A stretch of 64,000 bases of DNA from Aquanectria penicillioides (taxonomy: Eukaryota > Ascomycota > Sordariomycetes > Hypocreales > Nectriaceae): positions 4,092,001-4,156,000 of the forward strand of contig PYIU01000006.1 of the NCBI GenBank assembly GCA_003415625.1, written 5' to 3'. Position 1 is the first letter of the stretch; each line of letters opens with the position of its first letter. Below are positions 56,197-64,000 of this stretch, one piece after another. Position numbers and translations under genes: made by a program. The notes under the pieces were generated by a model. That model had not been told where the DNA came from and did no database searches. It saw only the letters and a list, made by a program, of their open reading frames with translations.

Positions 56197-57595
56197 ATGT
56201 CAGAACTGATTGAGGGTCCCGTCGTGGCCCCTGACGATCATGTCTGCAGTTTCACGTTGCAGGAGTTCCTCGCTAACAATCAGCCTAGGACGAGGATCGG
56301 GACTCGTCCCTTGGCGAGGTAAAAATATCCTAAGAGACAATTAATCGAAGAATCAATGCACTAACCCATTCACTTGAAAGAAGGATGTAGCCTCATCAAC
56401 CCAGAGCGTTTCAAGCTCCATTGTCGACTACCGGCGCGAGAATGGGAGAACATATCATCGGTACAAGGATGGCAGTAAGCTATGCGGGGAATAATGGTGT
56501 TTTTTGAGGGCTAACGTATATAGAATACAGTCTACCAAACGACGAGATGGAAAATGAAAGACTAGGTATTGCCTTTTGCACATTGTCGAGCCCTTATGCT
56601 CACGGGAATCAGATCTACAGCATCACATCCTCCTACTTACTTTTGACAACAAGTTTGGCCTAGCACCGCCGAATGACCCTGGATCTATGACGAGACGAGT
56701 TCTCGACGTTGGAAATAGCACAGGTATCTGGGCTATTGACTTTGCTGATGAACATTTAGAAGCTGAGGTAAGTAGCCTAGAATAGGACTAAATGCTGAGA
56801 AATAGCTCATGACTCTAGATTATTGGCATTGATCTCTGCCTATTCAACCGAACTTGTAGGTTAATTCCCTAAATGAGTTCTTAAGTCAACTAATTCCTAA
56901 GCAGTCTCCCTCCCAATGTCCGATTTATTATCGACGACATGGAGGAAGAATGGAACTAATCTGAACCATTTGATTATACTCACAGCAGAATGATGACAAT
57001 GAGCGTTGAAAAATGGAAAGAGTACATTACAAAATGTTTCAAGTGAGTCCTTTCGCACCCTTTGCACTGGAATACTTGGGTAACCTGGCTAGAAACCTGG
57101 CTCCCGGAGGCTATTTGGAGACGCAGGAGCCTGACATTCTAATGACATCCGATGATGGCACACTCACAGAACAGCATCCCCTGGCTAAATAGTGCAAGTT
57201 GCTCAAGGAGGCGTGCGAAAAGTTGAGCAGGCCATGGGTGGTCTTTCCTGATGTAAAAGCAATCATGGCAGAGTTAGGCTTCACTGGCATTGTCGACACT
57301 CGATTCAAATGGCCCATCAACGCCTGGCACAAGGATAAACAGCACAAAGAACTTGGCACGTGGAATATCGAGAACGAAATGAACGCTTTAGAAGCAATTA
57401 CTTTGGCACCGTTCACCAGAGCCCATGGCTGGACGCAGGAAGAGGTGTATGTCTTCCTCATTGATGTGAGAAAGGATATAAGTAATCTGAAAATTCACGC
57501 ATACTGGCCAATGTATGTTCAGTTCGGTCGATTGATTGTGCATACGCTGACTATGGGATAGGTGTGCCATATATGGAAGAAAACCTGTTGATTAA
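56197..57595 (+). pseudogene. LaeA-like SAM methyltransferase, broken by stops
   Basis: Homologous to the LaeA-like class-I methyltransferases of fungi (Methyltransf_23). In order: MSELIEGPVVAPDD, SSIVDYRRENGRTYHRYKDG, FGLAPPNDPGSMTRRVLDVGNSTGIWAIDFADE (motif I, here split), LAPGGYLETQEPDI, CKLLKEACEKLSRPWVVFPDV, LGFTGIVDTRFKWPINAWHKD and, after a normal last intron, YGRKPVD with TAA at 57593-57595. Two in-frame stops fall in conserved positions: TAA 56957-56959 in EEEWN*SEPFDY and TAG 57190-57192 where the family has a Trp (LAK*CKLL). Both fit single C:G-to-T:A changes in CpA/TpG context. Motif I reads DVGNSTG, a variant of the usual D-x-G-x-G-x-G. Not functional as read. Confidence 0.85.
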
Positions 57596-57872
57596 TCTTG
57601 TTGTCCTGAAGCAGCGGATATTGGTTGCAGTGTCTAGCAAGGACTACAGGTTGATTGCACTGGATTGGCTAGTGTTTGACGCCGTCAATTTGTTGCTACT
57701 ATCTACGTCGTAATTAATTGAGCTCCGCCAACCTGAGTGGAGCGTAACCACAATGCTCGACAATACAAATAGTTTATCGGCTGTGAGAGTGTAGTTGTTT
57801 TGAGCTCTGTTCCTTGTTTTAACCAACCACAGGGGGACTAAGAAGGATACACCCATCCTACATATCCCCTTT

Positions 57873-58799
57873 TCAGCCTCTAACTGATAGCTTTGGATAT
57901 AATTCGATGAGATAGGCTTTGATATTTGTCGTTTTGATTCCCCTCCGAAAATTCACAGTCGTCTCCTTGTCCCATGCTACTCCGCGTCCTTGTGCAAACG
58001 TGTCCCGGTATTTGACCATAGTATTTGGGTCCGCATCCATTTGCTTTTGCAACTCATCCAAATCCCACAACTCTCGTTTGAATTTGACCTGGAAATGCTC
58101 GTCAAGGAGATCTGCCACTTCTTCGTACGAAACAGTGTCTCCCGCGGTATACACTACTCCATTCTTAATATCTTGGGGGTCCAGAAGTACCTCTGCGACC
58201 ACTCGCCCGATATCCTTCGGCGTGGTCAATGTGATCTTGTTATCCCAGGATCCTAGGGCCCGTACAACCTTCTGCTGCAAATCAATGACGCCAAAGTCTG
58301 CGAGGAAAAGAAAGCTCATGAAAAGGCCTGTGGATACAATGATCCAATCCATCTCCGTCTGCGCCCGGAGCCGTTCGCGCACCCCGAGTTGCTCGTCAAA
58401 CAAGGTCTGTGAGCTTCCTTTCCCGATTACATCATAGTCCATGCCAAACTGCCACGGGAAATATCGCCTAACTTTGGCCTCTAGCATCGCTTCCACCAAC
58501 TTCAATTGTGTCCCTGCAGGTAGCCCCATGCCATTACATGACACAACGGTGTCAAACTTTGCGAAAATGATGACCAACTCTGATACCGTAGCGTTGACCA
58601 CATCTGCAGACTCGATAGAGATGTCCAACTCGCCAATGCTTTGTATCAATTTCTTCTTTCCAGGACTCGCTGATTCTATCGTGGCTGGTCGCATGAGGAC
58701 AGAAATGGGTGTCTGGTTTCGTTTGGGGCTGCTTCCAAGGGCTTCCATTATGTTGATACCTAATTCCCCGGCCCCGAGAATGAGAATCCCTTCAGCCAT
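57873..58799 (-). CDS. NmrA-like / isoflavone-reductase-like NAD(P)-binding protein
   Basis: Intronless, 308 residues, full family length. Atypical short-chain dehydrogenase of the NmrA-like or isoflavone-reductase-like group. The N-terminal Rossmann motif GILILGAGELGINIMEALG (residues 4-22) holds the G-x-x-G-x-x-G pattern. KFDTVVSCNGMG, the Q-L-K-L-V-E-A-M-L-EAKVRRYFPWQFGMDYD block and WIIVSTGLFMSFLF are the usual family segments; TPKDIGRVVAEVLLDP and the C-terminal cap follow. Cytosolic. Known relatives include the nitrogen regulator NmrA and reductases of aromatic ethers; which applies is unclear. A decayed member of a neighbouring subfamily lies at 59147-59932. Confidence 0.92.
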   Translation of the reverse strand: MAEGILILGAGELGINIMEALGSSPKRNQTPISVLMRPATIESASPGKKKLIQSIGELDISIESADVVNATVSELVIIFAKFDTVVSCNGMGLPAGTQLKLVEAMLEAKVRRYFPWQFGMDYDVIGKGSSQTLFDEQLGVRERLRAQTEMDWIIVSTGLFMSFLFLADFGVIDLQQKVVRALGSWDNKITLTTPKDIGRVVAEVLLDPQDIKNGVVYTAGDTVSYEEVADLLDEHFQVKFKRELWDLDELQKQMDADPNTMVKYRDTFAQGRGVAWDKETTVNFRRGIKTTNIKAYLIELYPKLSVRG

Positions 58800-59146
58800 T
58801 GTGCGTGGTGAGGTTGGATTGATGCAGGTTTTCTAGGTCAATTATCAAAGTGATTTCTACTACGAAACATCGTCCGATCATATTGGTGAGTTGTGCTGGG
58901 GAACACGTACCCTATATACGTCTCATAATGGCGCAACTGGGGTCCCTCCCCTGTATCCTTTGTGAAACCCGATGCAAATGCGCAGACATTATTTCCGTGA
59001 TTACAAATGGTAGGAGAGAAATTGAACCGATCCATCGACTGCATTTGTAATTCGGTCCACAATTCTTTCACCACCCGCTTTTCCCCATCATTTGCATACC
59101 ATGATCCAATATGCACTCAATCGGAGATACTCGAGGTCCGATGAGA
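58800..59146. other. Divergent spacer
   Basis: About 350 bases between the NmrA-like gene and the NmrA-like pseudogene. Nothing else recognised. Confidence 0.3.
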
Positions 59147-59932
59147 GGGCTTTTACGACAATTTCACTTGTTTTATCTTTCATCCAAACGCAATCCGGGC
59201 ATTGTGGCTAGTGAGTCTTTCAACTGCGAGGAAAGATCGCAATGCTAACTAAAATCAAATTAGAGTCTGAAACCTTACGCCAGAGTATCTAGATCCTCCG
59301 CAGTAGGGCACAACTTATTTCCCTCCAAGCAAGGCATGGAATTTGAGATCCAGCAAGGCATCAACCTCGCCCGCGCTGTCTCGGCTACTCCGAACCTTGA
59401 GCGCTAAATCTGCAGTACTTTGCGCAACAGTGCATCTATCACCGGTGAGAAGTACGTGATTCCACATTTTGGAGGAAAGAATTGAATCGATGCCTTTATT
59501 CGATCCAACAAAGAGCTATTAAAGAAGACAAATTTCTTCCAGGTTACCTGGTATGACAGCAATTGCACTTTCCCAGCGTCCCCGCCGTATCCCATTCCGA
59601 CCAGAATCAAGTATGTCTAGTTTGCGGATTACTCTCCAGAGACTTTGATTTCTACCGTCAGCGATGTCCGTCCAAATGTCTGACCGTTCATTGAGGCCGT
59701 CTTGGCGATCTCCGAGACTACTCGTCACGGCGCAATTGTCAAGGCTGAAATTGGAGACACCACCGCCGGTGAGCTGCTGCAGATGTGGGAAATGACAATC
59801 GGCAACAGTGTAGCCTTTGTGAGGACCGATGTCGAAACACTCAACAATTTGTGGCCCATGTGGGCCGAGGAGATGAGTTCCATGATGCGACTCTGGGATG
59901 AATTCAGGGACAAAAGCTGGACCGAACCCTAG
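59147..59932 (+). pseudogene. NmrA-like (HSCARG-type) pseudogene with four stops
   Basis: C-terminal two thirds of an NmrA-like protein, different in sequence from the intact neighbour at 57873. Recognisable segments: EIQQGINLARAVSATPNLER, ICSTLRNSASITGEKYVIPHF, IDAFIRSNKELLKKTNFFQVTWYDSN, ADYSPETLISTVSDVRPNV, FIEAVLAISETTRHGAIVKAE and TLNNLWPMWAEEMSSMMRLWDEF, ending in TAG after WTEP. In-frame stops interrupt these at 59405-59407 (TAA), 59483-59485 (TGA), 59618-59620 (TAG, in KYV*FADYS) and 59681-59683 (TGA). The N-terminal Rossmann half is missing or unrecognisable. It is a clear pseudogene; the start coordinate is approximate. Confidence 0.75.
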
Positions 59933-61547
59933 GGTACAGTCCTAGCCAAGGAGAGTCTGGGAATTGATCTTAGAAAGTTACTAAGCTGGAAGATGTCCTT
60001 GGGGCCTTGAAGCTGTAGATATAGGGTAAATTGAATGCTAGAAACTTGTACATGAAAGTCGCTGCGCTTTATCGCATTGCATAGTCTGATAGACGCGCAT
60101 GTCTTAGAAAGATAGCTATATCGTCTGTAGAGGAAGGAAATTTGGCCATTAATTGTTCCGTGCATGTGACATGATAACTGTTGACTGTGTGCATGTCACA
60201 TTCGCAGAATGCCATCACAGCGAAACCTCCCCGGAACTTAAACTTTGGACACGATTTGTTGTCGCGTCTTTCCAATTCAAGGTCCAGCCAAAGTAGCATA
60301 AGGAATCCAATTACAGCAGTTCAATTAAAAGATCCCTCCCAGTTAAATCAATGCCATGGCCATGTGATGCCGGACTAGCTATGGGCAGTCACAAGATGAA
60401 ATAGAACTCTACATAACTATCTTTAACTGCCTTGGTGATTAGCCAACCCGCTTGCTCAAGAATTTCTTGTCCAAACTGAATCTCTGCATTTTCCGTTGCA
60501 CCAAAAAGACTTCAATAATTCTGTGAGGATTCGCATGGAAAAGGAATTCGACTCTGATCAACGAACCACGCTACATCCCAAAACTTAAAGTCATGGAAAC
60601 CTCGTTCATCAAGCGTCCTATTTCATATTGGGATATACTTACTTCCCATCACAGTTCACTACAGTGGCCCACGTAAACACTACTTATCACATGTGAAAGC
60701 ATGGAATTGCGGTAACAAAGCGAAATCTCAACTGATATGCGGGGAGGCGGACGGGAGGAACGGAATACCAGAGAGTAGATTAGAATATCTAATGGCTCAA
60801 GTTTCAGCTCGTATACCCCGAAAGGCGTAGTCTATGTTCCACTGACCCTATTCAGGTTAAAAGTGCGTCTCTCATGACACTCGTTGAGTTTAGAGAGGCA
60901 CACTTGTCGTGGCGGACTACTGACGGTTTCCGAATTCGTCATCCATTATACCGAATACGTAAATGCACTTTCAACCGAGAACTCCTCTTTTCCATACCAT
61001 CTTCGATCCCATTCTCACTAGAGATCCGCTTACCCCACACAAAGTTGTCATTTTTCAACAAATGGCAGTTGTTTCGCTGACCCTTGCTAAACCGCAGCTC
61101 AGATAACTAGGTCGCATTGTTCCAAGCTTCAAACAAACAACAGGGTAAAATATGCGATTCCACCAATCTGCGAAGTTATTCAAGTTTGGTATCGAGGTTG
61201 TGAGACGCGTTTCTCTAGGCCCACCAGTTCGGTAGATATGTGTTGTTTGATGTGGGTGTGTCATCATTTCCTAATTTTTCTTAGTTGTTGTGTCGGATTC
61301 TATTTTCGGACACTCTCCGCGCTTGAAACGCAAACCAGCAACATGTATTGTCGCGCTTGCGTCTGGATGTCCCACACTCCAACAAAAGACTTTTCACACG
61401 ATGAAAAATTGACGCGTTGGCTATCAAGAGCGGGATTTTTTGTCCTCGGTGTGATGAAATGAATGAAGGACATAAAGGGCGCAATGGGAACTAACACTCT
61501 GGATCTGCAGCCTTCGACAAGCTGCTCTGCGAATTCAAACAAGAAAC
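59933..61547. other. Intergenic stretch (1.6 kb)
   Basis: AT-rich with only short frames on both strands. It contains the promoter of the TPR gene. No gene or repeat recognised. Confidence 0.3.
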
Positions 61548-62336
61548 ATGTTCTCCCGATCTATTTGTCCTCCTCGCGATGGAGAGTCCCAGATGGATTC
61601 GCAGCCTGACGCACTGTTGGGGTCACACACAGGCGTCGACAATCAGGCTCTTCTTGGCACGTCTCAGGCTCCAGTCGCCGACACTGAAGCTGCATTCAAA
61701 CAGAGACTTGAATATCACGAGAAGCTCTTTGGGTCCGAGCACAAATCGACAATTGACGTCGTTTTTGAGCTAGGTAGCTTCTATCTATCAAAGAATCGAC
61801 TCGGTGATGCCGAACCCATGCTTACTCGGGCGCTTCGGGGATACCAGCAAGTTATAGGACCAGGAGATGTGCCAACACTAGACACAATCGGGAGCCTGGC
61901 TGCCTTGTACGAAAAGCAAGGCCGGCTGAAAAATGCCGAAGTCATGTATAAGAGGGCTCTTGGGGGTTATGAGGAAATCCTGGGGCCCGCGCATGCATCT
62001 ACCTTGGGAACAGCTCGTGATCTCGGACGTCTCTATAAGACGGAAGGTCAATATGAGGCCGCGGAGGAAATGTTCAAGCGGGTGCTGAGAGATCTGGAAG
62101 CGAACTCAGGACCAAAAAGGGCATCGGAAGGGTACCTGCTTCTGGATCAATCGCAACTTAGCCCAGTTTTAACTGTACCCAAAGGGGAGTCTGGCAGGAG
62201 CTCACCTATACCGGAGTTGAACCAATTATTGGTCATAACTACCATTGAGGAATTGGGGGTTCTCTACACTGATCAAGGTCGGCTGGAGGACGCTCAGCAG
62301 CTGTATAGAAAGGCATGCAGCGGTCCGACAGTCTAG
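61548..62336 (+). CDS. Short TPR protein (kinesin-light-chain-like repeats)
   Basis: Intronless, 262 residues. Three consecutive 42-residue TPR repeats of the kinesin-light-chain-like type that terminates many fungal NLR proteins: YHEKLFGSEHKSTIDVVFELGSFY (about 54-77), GYQQVIGPGDVPTLDTIGSLAALY and GYEEILGPAHASTLGTARDLGRLY, each followed by an A-x-x-M(L)-F/Y-K/T-R-A/V-L helix. A 40-residue unstructured insert separates a partial fourth repeat (ELGVLYTDQGRLEDAQQLYRKA). The first about 45 residues are polar and repeat-free. No nucleotide-binding domain is present within 1.6 kb upstream. It is a stand-alone scaffold protein or the last exon of a lost NLR. Confidence 0.7.
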   Translation: MFSRSICPPRDGESQMDSQPDALLGSHTGVDNQALLGTSQAPVADTEAAFKQRLEYHEKLFGSEHKSTIDVVFELGSFYLSKNRLGDAEPMLTRALRGYQQVIGPGDVPTLDTIGSLAALYEKQGRLKNAEVMYKRALGGYEEILGPAHASTLGTARDLGRLYKTEGQYEAAEEMFKRVLRDLEANSGPKRASEGYLLLDQSQLSPVLTVPKGESGRSSPIPELNQLLVITTIEELGVLYTDQGRLEDAQQLYRKACSGPTV

Positions 62337-63889
62337 TCTGTCCTTTCACACCACCTTGCCAAGCGCAGGGCAAATGCGATCTCGGCAACGATTGGTGTTT
62401 GAAATATTTCTTCAAATTATATTGTCCATCTTTACTTACACTCCTTAACTTAGGTAGCAAATACAAGTCTATATATATGTATACGTGTGTGTTAATGTGA
62501 AGGGTAGACAACTCCGCCAAGACGCTGTATCCGGCTTCAGGCGAGATACAATCTGGGTATTGTTCAAGGCTGCGGGACTGAGGCTGCCCTTACAGTCGCA
62601 AATTAACAGAAAGTGCACACTTTTCATTGTGGCTTATCTGGCAAAACTTTGCTGACAAACAAGTGACGGTAGAGGTGGATAATTGCGTGACTCTGCCTCA
62701 GCCGGCTATGTTGTGGTTGGATATTCAGCCCCCCTCGGAATTTGGCTGCTCCATTGATGCAGCTACGGGACATTTAAATATCGATAGTGTCGAGACTAAA
62801 TGCAGAAGGCCTTAGGTAAATATATCTCATTCCTAAAATCCTAAAACCCTGAGCTATTCCAACTTTCTTAGCGATTCCTTTGATAAACCTTTAGCCTTTA
62901 GCCACTTCAACTTCCCTAGTTATCTTGACATGTAGCTATCAAGATCACAGGCTCTCTCTGAGGCCATTAATTCCATTTGGATTTAGTTTCATTCGCAGAA
63001 CTACTGAAGTCCAACGCCCTCAAGTTCCGACCGGATCTACTCCTCAAGAGCTATGGAGTACCTTGAGGATTTTGTTCTCGGTCTTCAACGCCGACACTGC
63101 ATATGAGAAACGGGTTGTCTTTGGTATCATTTCCCTAACTACAGACCGGCTAGCCAGCTCCTTGAAAAGGCTTGAGGCTTCTGACAAGGATCAGGTGTGC
63201 CGCTCGAAGCGCCACGGTTTCAAAATTCACAGCCTGAAAAGCTCTCCTCAAATCTTCCCAGCCACACTCCGCCAGCGTAGTTCTTACTGATTACTGTGCT
63301 GCATGTTGCATCGTGTTTGCCTGTCGTCCAATCCGCGGTCCAGTGGTTGCCCTCAGAAAGGTTGGCGTCATGTGAGAATTTTCAACTCGATCAAGCCATC
63401 CCAGCTAACACCCACTCCTTGCCGAGATCCAGTTCGATGTGGTGCTTTCTCATTCAGCCGCATGCTGAAATACTTCAAGACCCTGCTCATGTTTGTAACT
63501 TGTAAGGTACTGAGTTCCTAAACGGAGTCATTGGGTATCCTTCTACACGCTGTATCCACCAGAAAATTTACGAAAGAAGTGATGAAATGACAATTCCCCT
63601 GCAACCTATGCTTCGATAACAAAGCCCCCCTATGTCGCAACAGTCAGTATTGAGCCTGTAAAAGTTCCGCTTGGAATACTCGCAGGACCAATAGTTCTAT
63701 TGGATTCAGAAGCCTCGCAACCCATACATGTTGTGGCTTGCTTGGTGTCGGCCATTCGCTTGGCTGAAGGCAGTAAGCTGATAAAAGACCTGTTTCTCTC
63801 CCAATCTTTGAGTTGGGCCTTTAACCCCGCACCTCAACTACGAACTACTGCTTGCCAACAAGGGCTGACCGTTTAGGCATCTATAAGCT
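62337..63889. other. Intergenic stretch (1.5 kb)
   Basis: A plus frame at 62925-63290 (121 codons, includes QELWSTLRILFSVFNADTAYEKRVVFGIISLTTDRLASSLKRLE) looks protein-like in its middle part and may be a gene remnant, but no family is recognised. The rest holds only short frames and, at the end, the promoter of the gene beginning at 63890. Confidence 0.35.
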
Positions 63890-64000
63890 ATGGGTTTCAA
63901 GAGTAGCACGTCGGTAAAGGTCGAGGGAATGCCCTTGCAGACGACAGAGCAGCTTTACCAAGAATTTCTCAATTATTTATTTACCGAGGAAGAAAAGACT
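63890..64000 (+). CDS. Unidentified gene start, cut by right edge
   Basis: An open frame from ATG 63890 runs to the end of the window (37 codons: MGFKSSTSVKVEGMPLQTTE and on, acidic at its end). A pyrimidine- and CA-rich leader (TTTAACCCCGCACCTCAAC) lies just upstream, as is common before fungal start sites. Too little is visible to assign a family. Confidence 0.4.
   Translation, partial: MGFKSSTSVKVEGMPLQTTEQLYQEFLNYLFTEEEKT

Noticed and set aside
1..64000. Biosynthetic gene cluster
   Set aside because: P450, exporter, LaeA-like and NmrA-like genes are present but scattered, and no polyketide synthase, NRPS, terpene cyclase or prenyltransferase core gene is seen.

Overview
The window is nuclear DNA of a filamentous ascomycete (Pezizomycotina, most likely a Sordariomycete). 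Genes are separated by 0.5-4 kb. Most carry 45-65 nt introns with GT(A/G)NG donors and (C/T)AG acceptors. The families are typical of these fungi: Pth11/SAT4-like membrane receptors, WSC protein, Zn2Cys6 regulator, Dal5-type and DHA2-type MFS carriers, fungal P450, FMN-binding PAI2-type protein, NLR-like TPR proteins and LaeA-like methyltransferase. No rRNA, tRNA, CRISPR array or intact transposon was recognised. Gene models below are hand-spliced: each junction was accepted only when it kept frame and joined family-conserved sequence.

Layout. 0-6 kb: an M20 peptidase running off the left edge, divergent from a DHA2-type drug exporter, then a TPR protein resembling the C-terminal half of a fungal NLR. 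6-16 kb: a secreted WSC protein, a conserved protein of unknown function, an eight-exon CorA-type Mg2+ channel with a long acidic N-terminus, and a Pth11-like receptor. 16-19.6 kb: gene-poor, with a CAGCAC-type minisatellite. 19.6-20.6 kb: a secreted protein made of seven 42-residue six-cysteine repeats. 21.7-28 kb: a decay zone with a broken transcription-factor gene, a broken MOSC gene and a broken L-asparaginase II gene around one intact intronless FMN-binding gene. 28.5-47.5 kb: plant-polymer genes (GH78 alpha-L-rhamnosidase, sugar MFS carrier, secreted carboxylesterase, PL4 rhamnogalacturonan lyase) mixed with a P450, a second Pth11-like receptor and a small membrane protein. 48.7-54.5 kb: a compact likely catabolic set, with a Dal5-type anion carrier divergent from a fumarylacetoacetate-hydrolase-family enzyme that converges on a Zn2Cys6 regulator; CGG/CCG motifs lie in the shared promoter. 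56-60 kb: a LaeA-like methyltransferase broken by two nonsense codons, an intact NmrA-like gene, and an NmrA-like pseudogene with four nonsense codons. 61.5-64 kb: a TPR protein and the start of an unidentified gene leaving the window.

How the genes may work together (inference). PL4 lyase cuts the rhamnogalacturonan backbone outside the cell, the MFS carrier imports the products, and the signal-less GH78 enzyme releases rhamnose inside. Separately, the 48.7-54.5 kb set looks like one uptake, hydrolysis and regulation unit for an organic acid or aromatic breakdown product. The many broken genes, some with C:G-to-T:A stops in the CpA/TpG context of repeat-induced point mutation, suggest a dispensable, fast-evolving compartment.
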